Below are positions 8,934-16,205 of a stretch of 64,000 bases of DNA, in pieces. How positions within the stretch are numbered: position 1 is the first letter of the stretch; every line of letters begins with the position of its first letter. Source of the stretch: Allobaileyella intestinalis (GTDB lineage Bacteria; Bacillota; Clostridia; Peptostreptococcales; Anaerovoracaceae); the NCBI RefSeq assembly GCF_009695865.1, contig NZ_VUNB01000001.1, forward strand, positions 186,001-250,000. The letters run 5' to 3'. The notes beneath the pieces are model-generated. The model did not search any database, was not told the DNA's origin, and saw only the letters and a list, made by a program, of their open reading frames with translations. The position numbers were made by a program, and so were the translations under genes.

Positions 8934-9071
8934 CATCAGGCTGTAGCCACCGGTGAAATACAGCAGATTTACTGGCGGTGAACACCCTGTATTTTTGTAC
9001 GGTTTTTTTGCCCGGGTTTGGTCAGGTTATGGAGAGGGCAGAAATTATCAAGGGTTGGAGGATTCAGAATA
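8934..9071 (+). promoter_or_regulatory. Structured 5' leader of the symporter gene, possible attenuator
   Basis: AAATACAG (8956-8963) can pair with CTGTATTT (8987-8994), and a T-run lies at 9003-9009. CACCG (8948-8952) can alternatively pair with CGGTG (8976-8980). The two stems exclude each other, as in an attenuator. There are 8 nt between stem and T-run, more than in a standard terminator. No known riboswitch class was recognised; in particular the glycine riboswitch pattern is not visible. Confidence 0.3.
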
Positions 9072-10460
9072 ATGAATTACATTGAAACAATTAATTCTTA
9101 TGTTAACGGGTTTATCTGGGGTGTTCCCGCAATGATTTGTATCATCGGAGTAGGAATATACCTGAGCGTCCGTACCGGATTTTTACAGATAAGGAAATTC
9201 GGTTTTGCTTTCAGACACACGGCTGGTAAGATTTTCGACAAAACCGAGGCGGCAGATGGAGCGATAACTCCATTTCAGGCTCTCTGTACAGCCCTGGCCG
9301 GTACAGTTGGAACGGGTAATATAGCTGGTGTTGCTGGTGCCATTGCCCTTGGCGGCCCGGGAGCTGTTTTCTGGATGTGGATATCTGCCATTCTGGGCAT
9401 GTGTACAAAGTTTGCTGAGGTAACACTGGCAGTTCATTTCAGGGAGAAAAACGCTCACGGCGACTGGGTTGGAGGGCCAATGTACTATATTAAGAACGGC
9501 CTTTCGAAAAAATGGCAGTTCCTGGCTGTACTGTTTTCAATCTTCGGAGCTGTTGCGGTCTTTGGTACGGGAAACGCCACCCAGGTAAACACAATAGTAA
9601 CTGCACTGAATACAGCTTTCCTAAACTACGGTGTAATCAGCAATGGACAGGTTGGAACTTTCAATCTTGTTGCCGGAATCATCATTGCCATCTGTCTTGG
9701 ATTAGTGCTTCTTGGAGGAATTAAGAGAATCGGAAGCTTCACAGAGAAGCTGGTTCCTTTCATGGCTCTCCTCTATGTGGCTCTGGGTCTGGGAGTAATA
9801 ATCATAAATATTAAAAATGTGCCTGGGGTGTTTGCGTCCATATTTGAGGGAGCTTTTGCACCTAAGGCTGTTACAGGGGGAATCGTAGGCTCAATGTTCA
9901 TGAGCATGAGAAGGGGAGTGTCCAGAGGAATATTCTCCAATGAGGCAGGACTGGGAACTGGATCAATCGCCCATGCCACTTCTCACACAAATGAGCCGGT
10001 AGAACAGGGACTCTTTGGTATTTTCGAAGTATTCACAGACACAATAGTAATCTGTACACTTACAGCATTAATCATCCTTTGCAGCGGAGTAACTGTTAAT
10101 TACGGCCAGGCTGCCGGTGCGGAGCTTACAATCGCTGGTCTTACAGTTTCATATGGAAAATGGGTATCGGTATTCGCTGCTGTTGCTCTGGCATGTTTCG
10201 CTTTTTCCACTGCCATCGGCTGGGGACTCTACGGTTCCAGGTGCCTTGAGTTCCTTTTCGGAACTAAGATAATCAAGCCATTCCTTCTGGTTTATTCCAT
10301 GGTAGCAATAGTAGGTGCAACAATGGATCTGGGATTCATCTGGGATATATCTGATACTTTTAACGGACTCATGCTGATTCCAAACCTCATTGCAGTATTC
10401 ATGCTTTCAGGAACTGTAATCAAACTTACAAAAGACTATTTTCAGCGCCACAGAGACTAA
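9072..10460 (+). CDS. Alanine/glycine:cation symporter (AGCS) family protein
   Basis: 462 residues from the ATG at 9072. Members import alanine or glycine with Na+ across the cytoplasmic membrane. Family marks: MNYIETINSYVNGFIWG start, TGFLQIRKFGFAF, ALAGTVGTGNIAGVAGAIA, GGPMYYIKNGL, RGVSRGIFSNEAGLGTGSIAHA, and about ten helices. GGAGG at 9057-9061 lies 10 nt before this ATG. An upstream GTG at 9018 would add 18 residues with no family match and was rejected. It is monocistronic, with its own promoter at 8898 and a hairpin over its stop codon. Exact substrate preference cannot be told from sequence. Confidence 0.93.
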   Translation: MNYIETINSYVNGFIWGVPAMICIIGVGIYLSVRTGFLQIRKFGFAFRHTAGKIFDKTEAADGAITPFQALCTALAGTVGTGNIAGVAGAIALGGPGAVFWMWISAILGMCTKFAEVTLAVHFREKNAHGDWVGGPMYYIKNGLSKKWQFLAVLFSIFGAVAVFGTGNATQVNTIVTALNTAFLNYGVISNGQVGTFNLVAGIIIAICLGLVLLGGIKRIGSFTEKLVPFMALLYVALGLGVIIINIKNVPGVFASIFEGAFAPKAVTGGIVGSMFMSMRRGVSRGIFSNEAGLGTGSIAHATSHTNEPVEQGLFGIFEVFTDTIVICTLTALIILCSGVTVNYGQAAGAELTIAGLTVSYGKWVSVFAAVALACFAFSTAIGWGLYGSRCLEFLFGTKIIKPFLLVYSMVAIVGATMDLGFIWDISDTFNGLMLIPNLIAVFMLSGTVIKLTKDYFQRHRD

Positions 10461-10480
10461 CCCTCTGTGGCCTTATTATT
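10448..10480 (+). terminator. Hairpin over the stop codon of the symporter gene
   Basis: CCACAGAG (10448-10455) pairs with CTCTGTGG (10463-10470) around the TAA stop. Only a broken T-rich tail follows (CCTTATTATTG), so termination may be weak. Confidence 0.45.
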
Positions 10481-10522
10481 GAGTTCTATCTGGAGAAGAT
10501 AATAAAAAAATTTTTAAAAAAA

Positions 10523-10549
10523 TTAGCACTCACCACTTGACAGTGCTAA
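10523..10549 (+). promoter_or_regulatory. CIRCE operator (HrcA-binding inverted repeat)
   Basis: TTAGCACTC (10523-10531), nine-base spacer, CAGTGCTAA (10541-10549). The CIRCE consensus is TTAGCACTC-N9-GAGTGCTAA, so 17 of 18 arm bases match. It lies over the -35 box of the hsp20 promoter, where bound HrcA would block RNA polymerase at normal temperature. Confidence 0.9.
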
Positions 10550-10565
10550 CAAAAAGGACTATAAC
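10537..10565 (+). promoter_or_regulatory. SigmaA promoter of hsp20, embedded in CIRCE
   Basis: TTGACA (10537-10542), 17-bp spacer, TATAAC (10560-10565). The -35 box occupies the CIRCE spacer and the first bases of its right arm. The predicted start near 10572 leaves a leader of about 165 nt. The leader contains a TCCGG...CCGGA hairpin around 10652-10678. Confidence 0.85.
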
Positions 10566-10738
10566 ATAGTTGCGATCAGGAAAGGGGTCATGAGAGATGA
10601 CAGGGCTTGGTCGTAAGGATCTGTTAAGTCTGATAAAAGGTCAGATGATCAGGATCCGGCCTTCGGTAAACCGGAACGAAAGGTTGACGGTATACTAGAA
10701 GAGCATGATTAAGATAAAATTTTTAAGGAGGCTATATT

Positions 10739-11170
10739 ATGTTGTATCCAAGTGTATTCAGTAATGATTTTGCAGATGACTTTTTCAATGATTTCTTTGC
10801 AGCACCTATGAAGCGTGTAACATACGGAAGCAACAGCATGCGCACCGATATCAAGGAACTGGATGATTCTTATGAACTGGATGTTCAGCTTCCAGGCTAC
10901 AATAAAGAAGATGTTGAGGTTGAGATCAAGAACGGTTATCTGACAGTAAGGGCTAACCACACAGAGAACACCGAGGACAAGGAAGACGGTAAGTACATCC
11001 GCAAGGAGTGTTACACAGGTTCCTGCGAGAGAAGCTATTACGTAGGAGACAAGCTTACATCAGATGATGTTAAAGCAAACTTTGCAAACGGCGTTCTGCA
11101 GCTGACAGTTCCTAAGGAAGACAAGCTGCCAGAGAGAGAACAGAAACAACTGGTTCAGATTGAAGGCTAG
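10739..11170 (+). CDS. Hsp20/alpha-crystallin family small heat-shock chaperone
   Basis: 143 residues. ATP-independent chaperone that binds unfolding proteins as large oligomers in the cytoplasm. The short N-terminal arm with FNDFFAAP precedes an alpha-crystallin domain (about 38-130) with DIKELDDSYELDVQLPGYNK and EVEIKNGYLTV, then the A-x-x-x-N-G-V-L motif (ANFANGVLQLTVPK). AAGGAGG sits 11 nt before the ATG. Expression should be HrcA-controlled through the CIRCE element. It is monocistronic, with a strong terminator at 11282. The C-terminus lacks an obvious IXI motif, reading QLVQIEG. Confidence 0.95.
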   Translation: MLYPSVFSNDFADDFFNDFFAAPMKRVTYGSNSMRTDIKELDDSYELDVQLPGYNKEDVEVEIKNGYLTVRANHTENTEDKEDGKYIRKECYTGSCERSYYVGDKLTSDDVKANFANGVLQLTVPKEDKLPEREQKQLVQIEG

Positions 11171-11193
11171 TTGATACTGGTTGGCAAAAAAAT

Positions 11194-11245
11194 CCGGTGC
11201 CCGGCGAAACAAGGTACCAATCGGTGTCCGACGAAACAAGGTACC
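11194..11245. repeat. Two tandem 25-bp direct repeats between hsp20 and its terminator
   Basis: Copies at 11194-11218 and 11221-11245 share CGGTG-C/T-CCG-A/G-CGAAACAAGGTACC and differ at only three positions, with two bases between. Each ends in the palindrome GGTACC. They lie in the transcribed 3' region of hsp20. Function unknown. Confidence 0.8.
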
Positions 11246-11281
11246 GGATATAGCAGGAAAAAGATTCTTCATAGACTAGTG

Positions 11282-11318
11282 AAGCTGCCGCGTTCTTATG
11301 GAATGCGGCAGCTTTTTT
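11282..11318 (+). terminator. Terminator of hsp20
   Basis: AAGCTGCCGC (11282-11291) pairs with GCGGCAGCTT (11305-11314) around a 13-nt loop, running into TTTTTT. Perfect 10-bp stem. Confidence 0.9.
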
Positions 11319-11363
11319 CATGTCTGTGACTTTAATGCTATTGAGGGATACTGGGGTAGGCAG

Positions 11364-12008
11364 GAGCAGTAGATGTTGCGATTATCAGTGTGAGTACTGC
11401 TCGGGTGAGAGGTCAGGAGCAGTAGAAATTGCAAAAATTAAGATGGGTACTGCTCAGGTGAGTGGGTATGAGCAGTACTGATGTGGAGCTCTCGGGATAG
11501 TACTGCTCAGAACAGCCTGCTGGAGCAGTAGAAGTTGCAAAAATCAAGATGAGTACTGCTCGGATGAGTGGGCAGGAGCAGTACTGATGTGGAGCTCTTG
11601 GGATAGTACTGCTCAGGTGAGTGGGTATGAGCAGTACTGATGTGGAATCCTCGGGATAGTACTGCTCAGAACAGCCTGCGAGAGCAGTAGAAACTGCAAA
11701 AATCAAGATGAGTACTGCTCAGATGGGTGGGCAAGAGCAGTACTGATGTGGAGCTCTCGGGATAGTACTGCTCAGAACGGTCTGCTGGAGCAGTAGAAAT
11801 TGCAAAAATCAAGAAGAGTACTGCTCAGGTGAGAGGTCATGAGCAGTACTGATGTGGAGTTCTCGGGATAGTACTGCTCAGAACAGCCTGCTGGAGCAGT
11901 AGAAATTGCAAAAATCAAGAAGAGTACTGTTCAGGTGAGAGGTCATGAGCAGTACTGATGTGGAGTTCTCAGGATAGTACTGCTCAGAGCGGTGAGCAAG
12001 AGCAGTAC
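11364..12008. repeat. Array of twelve 39-bp palindromic units at an exact 53-bp period
   Basis: Units start at 11364, 11417, 11470, 11523, 11576, 11629, 11682, 11735, 11788, 11841, 11894 and 11947, with a broken thirteenth at 12000. Each is 39 bp and opens with GAGCAGTA. Nearly all close with TACTGCTC; unit 11 ends TACTGTTC. A 14-bp spacer separates neighbours. Two interiors occur. Type A is AT-rich (AAATTGCAAAAATCAAGA). Type B is GATGTGGAGCTCTCGGGAT with full 10-bp arms. The order is A A B A B B A B A B A B. Spacers also fall in two classes: AGGTGAGTGGGTAT-like after A, AGAACAGCCTGCTG-like after most B. The basic unit is therefore a 106-bp A-B dimer. A 53-bp period is not a multiple of three, and no protein is encoded. 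The array lies between the hsp20 terminator and the 3' end of the DtxR-family gene. Confidence 0.95.
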
Positions 12009-12068
12009 ATAAAGACCGTTGCAGTACCCGCAGTCAGAATCGCTGCAATATCCCATAAATGTCACATG

Positions 12069-12533
12069 CTATTTCACTTTTTCACCGGAGTTTCCGTCCT
12101 CCGCCGGATTATGGGATTCACCAGACTCAGGACATTTTTCCTTCCCAGATATGACAGGGCAGTTGGCCATAAAACCGTTCATGTGACGGCAAAGGGCCGC
12201 ATAACTTTCATTGCTCACATCGTGCTCCAGTTTACAGGCGTCCTCCTGGGCAGTTTCAGGGTTAACGCCCAGCATTTCAAGAAAGCGGGAAATGGTTTTG
12301 TGTCTGCCATATACCGAGTCAGCAATCTCCTTGCCTTCATCTGTGAGCTGGATCAGACCAATCTCATTCATAGTGATGTAATTCAGCTCTTTAAGCTTCC
12401 TTGTGGCATAAGTAACACTGGGCTTGGTAACACCCATGTGGTTGGCAATATCGACAGATCTAATATATCCATGCTCTTCCTGGAGCATGAGCATTGTTTC
12501 CAGATAATCTTCATAGGATTTTCTTACAGCCAT
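12069..12533 (-). CDS. DtxR/MntR-family metal-dependent transcriptional regulator
   Basis: 154 residues from the ATG at 12533, which has GAGGAG six bases upstream; a longer frame from 12596 adds a non-homologous leader. The N-terminal winged helix reads SYEDYLETMLMLQEEHGYIR then SVDIANHMGVTKPSVTYATRKL, followed by ITMNEIGLIQLTDEGKEIA. The dimerisation/metal domain has the conserved H at RHKTISRFLEMLGV and ACKLEHDVSNES, whose Cys, Glu and His fit the metal ligands. Such proteins repress metal uptake genes when Fe2+ or Mn2+ is plentiful. The C-terminal 30 residues are polar and low complexity. No SH3 domain is present, so it is the short form. No metal-transport gene is nearby, so its target is unknown. 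Confidence 0.9.
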   Translation of the reverse strand: MAVRKSYEDYLETMLMLQEEHGYIRSVDIANHMGVTKPSVTYATRKLKELNYITMNEIGLIQLTDEGKEIADSVYGRHKTISRFLEMLGVNPETAQEDACKLEHDVSNESYAALCRHMNGFMANCPVISGKEKCPESGESHNPAEDGNSGEKVK

Positions 12534-12604
12534 TTTCTCCTCGATTCTTTGAATAAACAGCCAGAATGGCAGTAACATTAATCTAACAGTAATCAATTGA
12601 GTGA

Positions 12605-12634
12605 ATAATACATAATATGGTACATATCCGTCAA
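12605..12634 (-). promoter_or_regulatory. Promoter of the DtxR-family gene
   Basis: On the minus strand, TTGACG (12634-12629), 18-bp spacer, TATTAT (12610-12605), about 70 bases upstream of the start codon. Confidence 0.5.
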
Positions 12635-12773
12635 GTAGCGTAGTAGCGTGTAACGATATAGACTGATATGCCGCTGCCGGTGTGTAATACAGTTAATGGA
12701 GTTGTCTTCAGAGCATAAAAAGGCTGGTACCACCTCCTGCAACTCATACACAACTCGTATAACAACTCATACA

Positions 12774-12800
12774 ACAAAAGCGGGCCCCTAAGGCCCGCCT
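12774..12800 (-). terminator. Terminator of the reverse rubrerythrin gene
   Basis: On the minus strand, GGCGGGCC and GGCCCGC arms (12798-12792 and 12786-12780) are followed by CTTTTGTTG. Beyond it lie three imperfect copies of AACTCATACAAC (12741-12775). Confidence 0.75.
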
Positions 12801-12825
12801 TCATATCACACCATAGTGTGGCTGA

Positions 12826-13368
12826 CTACTTAAAATATCTGTCGTAAAGAGCCTTGAATGCCTTGCCGTGTCTGGCCTCATCTCTTGCCATCTCGTGAAC
12901 TGTGTCATGGATAGCATCAAGGTTAGCAGCCTTTGCTCTCTTAGCCAGGTCTGTCTTTCCTGCAGTTGCGCCGTTCTCAGCCTCGATTCTCATCTCCAGG
13001 TTCTTCTTTGTGCTGTCTGTAAGAACCTCGCCCAGAAGCTCAGCAAATCTGGAAGCGTGATCAGCCTCTTCGTAAGCAGCCTTCTCATAATACAGGCCAA
13101 CTTCAGGATATCCCTCTCTGAATGCAACTCTGGACATAGCCAGGTACATACCAACCTCGGAGCACTCTCCATTGAAGTTTGCTCTCAGATCCTCAAGAAT
13201 ATCTTCGCTTACACCCTGTGCAACGCCAAGAACGTGCTCAGCAGCCCATGTCATCTCCTCGCCCTGCTCAATGAACTTCTCTGCAGGAGCCTTGCATACA
13301 GGACACTGTTCAGGTGGCTGATCTCCCTCATGAACGTAACCACATACGGAACATACCCACTTAGCCAT
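12826..13368 (-). CDS. rbr: Reverse rubrerythrin (N-terminal rubredoxin, C-terminal diiron domain)
   Basis: 180 residues. Residues 1-35 form a rubredoxin-type iron site with Cys6, Cys9, Cys22 and Cys25 (WVCSVCGY and CPVCKAP). A ferritin-like diiron domain follows (about 45-180), with [35 protein letters not shown] and [12 protein letters not shown] supplying the Glu/His ligands. This domain order is the reverse of classical rubrerythrin. Reverse rubrerythrins of clostridia reduce peroxide and oxygen with NADH-derived electrons and are strongly oxygen-induced. Monocistronic, with its own terminator. The leader upstream of the ATG carries a GCCGGAA-cctg-TTTCCGGC hairpin. A long palindrome lies further upstream in the divergent promoter region. 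Confidence 0.95.
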   Translation of the reverse strand: MAKWVCSVCGYVHEGDQPPEQCPVCKAPAEKFIEQGEEMTWAAEHVLGVAQGVSEDILEDLRANFNGECSEVGMYLAMSRVAFREGYPEVGLYYEKAAYEEADHASRFAELLGEVLTDSTKKNLEMRIEAENGATAGKTDLAKRAKAANLDAIHDTVHEMARDEARHGKAFKALYDRYFK

Positions 13369-13549
13369 AATTTCACCTCTTGTCTTTCCGCTTTTTTAAA
13401 AGCATCTTTTGCTAAACCTGTAAAATCTAAGTTGCCGGAACCTGTTTCCGGCCGGCTGTTTTATATCAGCCAACTAGATTATAGACTAAATTTCTCTCAA
13501 CTGCTTAAAGAACTGAAAATATTTTTCAATGTTCAATAGCGTGCAATTG

Positions 13550-13588
13550 ATTGACTTAACTATACTCTCAGAGTGTAGATTAGTCAAT
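13550..13588. promoter_or_regulatory. 39-bp near-perfect palindrome between rbr and the THUMP methyltransferase gene
   Basis: Left arm ATTGACTTAACTATACTCT (13550-13568), centre C, right arm AGAGTGTAGATTAGTCAAT (13570-13588). Sixteen of the 19 arm positions pair. A TTGACT -35-like sequence lies in each arm, one on each strand. It has no T-run in either direction, so an operator or a back-to-back promoter is more likely than a terminator. Confidence 0.7.
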
Positions 13589-13720
13589 AGAATCTATGAA
13601 AAAATTCTGATTATTTTGCCAAGTATTTGGAAAAAAGGTATAATTTTTCAAGTCAGATCACGGCCGGCAAGTGCCGGAGTCCATTTTTTTTAAGAAGAAT
13701 GGGGAATATGGAGATATTAT

Positions 13721-14854
13721 ATGAAAATGGAACTGGTGGCAACATCTGCCTTCGGACTGGAGGCTGTTGTCAGAAGAGAACTGGAGGGACTTGGTCTGAA
13801 AGTCCTGAAAACTGAAGACGGACGAATCACCTATACAGGAGATGAAAGGGCAGTAGTCAGGTCAAACTTATGGCTCAGATCAGCTGACCGTGTATATATC
13901 AAATTAGCAGAATTCAGGGCAGAAACCTTTGAGGAGCTGTTTCAGCAGACAGGAGCTGTTCCGTGGGAACAGTTTATTCCACCTGATGGAGAGTTCCCCG
14001 TGGAAGGAACTTCAGTTAAGTCGAAGCTTCACAGTGTTCCGGCCTGTCAGAGCATAATCAAGAAGTCTGTGGCACGGCGGCTGGGAGAAGTTTATGCTTC
14101 TGCCAGGCTGCCGGAAACCGGATTGCTGTACAAAATCCGTTTTTCCATAATGAAAGACAGGGTGAAAATCCTCATGGATACATCTGGAACAGCTCTTCAT
14201 AAGAGGGGATACAGAGTAGTTGATGTAGCAGCGCCTATGAAAGAGACCTTGGCTGCAGCTCTGGTGCAGCTCTGCTACTGGCGTGGGGATGACAGACTTC
14301 TGGTTGATACCTGCTGCGGATCAGGAACCATACTTATAGAAGCGGCCCTGTGGGCCAGAAACATTGCACCAGGTCTTAACAGGACTTTTGTTAGCCAGGA
14401 CTGGGATATGATTCCCGCTGAAATCTGGAAGGAAGAAAAGTCAGCAGCCTTCGGTGCTATCAATTATGAAAAAAAGCTGAATATCCTGGGAATGGATATA
14501 AACGGCCGGGCGGTCCGGGCCGCCAGGGCCAACGCCGAAGAAGCAGGTGTTGATGAAGACATCACTTTTAGAAAAGCTGATATGACCGGATATATGCCGG
14601 AAGTGAGCAATGGAATCATCATCACCAACCCTCCTTATGGACGGCGAATCGGTGATGATGATGACATGCCTCAGATATACTCCCACCTGGCGCAGATCCT
14701 GGACAGGGATCCAAGCTGGTCTCTGTTTATGATTACAGCAGCAAAGGGAGTTGAAGATAAATATTTTTGCAGGAAGGCAGACCGCAGGAGGAAGCTGTAC
14801 AACGGCCAGATAATGACTCAGTACTACCAGTTCCACGGCAGAAAGCCTCAATGA
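13721..14854 (+). CDS. THUMP-domain class I SAM-dependent RNA methyltransferase (RlmL/YpsC family)
   Basis: 377 residues. N-terminal ferredoxin-like plus THUMP region (about 1-155, with ELVATSAFGLEAVVRRELEG). The UPF0020/Rossmann methyltransferase domain (about 160-377) has LVDTCCGSGTILIEAA as the SAM-binding loop and NPPYGRR as the catalytic motif for base N-methylation. Relatives methylate guanine N2 in 23S rRNA, but the exact site cannot be assigned. GGAG lies 8 nt before the ATG. The stop codon is 14 nt before the CoA-transferase start, so the genes are joined. Confidence 0.9.
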   Translation: MKMELVATSAFGLEAVVRRELEGLGLKVLKTEDGRITYTGDERAVVRSNLWLRSADRVYIKLAEFRAETFEELFQQTGAVPWEQFIPPDGEFPVEGTSVKSKLHSVPACQSIIKKSVARRLGEVYASARLPETGLLYKIRFSIMKDRVKILMDTSGTALHKRGYRVVDVAAPMKETLAAALVQLCYWRGDDRLLVDTCCGSGTILIEAALWARNIAPGLNRTFVSQDWDMIPAEIWKEEKSAAFGAINYEKKLNILGMDINGRAVRAARANAEEAGVDEDITFRKADMTGYMPEVSNGIIITNPPYGRRIGDDDDMPQIYSHLAQILDRDPSWSLFMITAAKGVEDKYFCRKADRRRKLYNGQIMTQYYQFHGRKPQ

Positions 14855-14868
14855 TGAAAGGGGGAAAA

Positions 14869-16203
14869 ATGGACTATAGCAGTGAATACAAAGAAAAACT
14901 CAGAACGCCTGAGGAAGCGGTAAAAGCGGTAAAAAGCGGTGACTGGATTGATTACAGCGCCAACTACGGTTTTCCAATCCTTCTGGACCAGGCTCTTGCA
15001 AAGCGCAAAGATGAACTGGAAGATGTAAAAATCAGAGGCCTTCTGAGCAATGGTCCGATTCATGTGGTAGAAGAGGATCCGGCCAGGGAGCATTTTACTT
15101 ATAATGCATGGCACATGGTAAGTTATGAAAGAAAACTGTGTGACAAAGGACTGTGCAGTTTTATTCCAATGCTTTTCAGGAACCTGCCGGACTATTATGA
15201 GAGATATCTGACGGTAAACGTAGCAATGATGTCTGTGCCGCCAATGGACCGCCATGGATACTTTAATTTTTCCGTAAACAACGCATGCGCAAAGGCAGTG
15301 CTGGACAAAGCGGATATTGTGATTCTTGAGGTAAACGAACATCTCCCAAAAGTTCAGGGAATAGATAACAACATTCACATTTCAGATGTAGATATGATTG
15401 TTGAGGGCCATCATGAACCAATGCTGGAGATTCCACCGAGCATTCCGGGAGAGCTGGACAAAAAGATCGCATCGATGATAGTACCTAAGATCAGAAATGG
15501 TTCCACCATTCAGCTGGGAGTAGGTGCAATGCCTGATGCAATAGGCGGAATGATAGCGGAGTCCGACCTGAAGGATCTGGGAGTCCATTCTGAACTCCTG
15601 GTAAATTCCTTCTATGAGATGCACAGGGCCGGAAAGCTGAACAATTCAGGGAAGTCATTTCTTAAGGGCAAGTCGGTCTTCGGCCTGGGATATGGAGATC
15701 AGAGACTTTACGACTGGATGGATGAGAATCCGTCAATGTATACAGCCCCAATGTCTTTTGTAAACGACCCAAAGGTAATTGCAGAAATCGATAATTTCGT
15801 TTCAATCAACAGCTGTATTTCTGTGGATCTTTACGGGCAGATCAGTGCAGAGAGCGCAGGGCACAGGCAGATAAGCGGAACAGGAGGACAGCTGGATTTC
15901 CTTACAGGAGCTTTTGATAATCCATCTGCCCAGAGTTTTATTTGTATGACATCTACATTTACTGACAAAAAAGGCGTGGTTCATTCCCGCATAGTTCCAA
16001 CTTTGCCGGGAGATATTGTGACGGATCCGAGAAGCCAGGCCAAGACTGTTGTCACTGAATATGGAATGGCAGATCTGGCCGGCCTTTCTGTATGGGAGAG
16101 GGCAGAAGCTCTTATTAACATTGCTCATCCTGATTTTCGTGAGTCCCTGATTGCCGGAGCAAAGGAGCTTAAGCTCTGGCGCAGATCAAATAAGATCGGA
16201 TAA
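14869..16203 (+). CDS. Butyryl-CoA:acetate / 4-hydroxybutyrate-type CoA-transferase
   Basis: 444 residues from the ATG at 14869, which has AAAGGGGG four bases upstream; the frame is open further left but overlaps the preceding gene. The N-terminal half has GFPILLDQALAKR, NAWHMVSYERKLCDKGLCSF and PPMDRHGYFNFS. The C-terminal half has IQLGVGAMPDAIG, LGVHSELL with the expected catalytic Glu of HSE, and the CoA-site motif GTGGQLDFL. Enzymes of this family move CoA between butyryl-CoA and acetate in the last step of butyrate fermentation; 4-hydroxybutyrate and related acids are alternatives. The presence of WHMVSYERKLCDKG favours the butyryl-CoA group. Sits between an rRNA methyltransferase and a prepilin peptidase, with gaps of 14 and 2 nt. 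Confidence 0.85.
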   Translation: MDYSSEYKEKLRTPEEAVKAVKSGDWIDYSANYGFPILLDQALAKRKDELEDVKIRGLLSNGPIHVVEEDPAREHFTYNAWHMVSYERKLCDKGLCSFIPMLFRNLPDYYERYLTVNVAMMSVPPMDRHGYFNFSVNNACAKAVLDKADIVILEVNEHLPKVQGIDNNIHISDVDMIVEGHHEPMLEIPPSIPGELDKKIASMIVPKIRNGSTIQLGVGAMPDAIGGMIAESDLKDLGVHSELLVNSFYEMHRAGKLNNSGKSFLKGKSVFGLGYGDQRLYDWMDENPSMYTAPMSFVNDPKVIAEIDNFVSINSCISVDLYGQISAESAGHRQISGTGGQLDFLTGAFDNPSAQSFICMTSTFTDKKGVVHSRIVPTLPGDIVTDPRSQAKTVVTEYGMADLAGLSVWERAEALINIAHPDFRESLIAGAKELKLWRRSNKIG

Positions 16204-16205
16204 AT

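Noticed and set aside
8934-9071. Glycine riboswitch before the symporter
   Set aside because: The expected tandem aptamer sequence pattern (GGAGAG...CUCUCAGG) is not found in the leader.
9018-9071. Upstream GTG start for the symporter at 9018
   Set aside because: The added 18 residues do not fit the family N-terminus, and the ATG at 9072 has a GGAGG site.
11413-11706. 97-codon minus-strand frame within the repeat array
   Set aside because: It only translates the repeats; the 53-bp period shifts frame each unit and there is no ribosome site.
11364-12008. CRISPR array (39-bp repeats with 14-bp spacers)
   Set aside because: The 14-bp spacers are too short and fall into only two recurring classes, the repeats come in two types, and no cas gene is present.
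13661-13692. CCGGC-aagt-GCCGG hairpin followed by T8 as a terminator before the RNA methyltransferase gene
   Set aside because: Eight bases separate stem and T-run and no plus-strand gene lies upstream; it could equally be leader structure.
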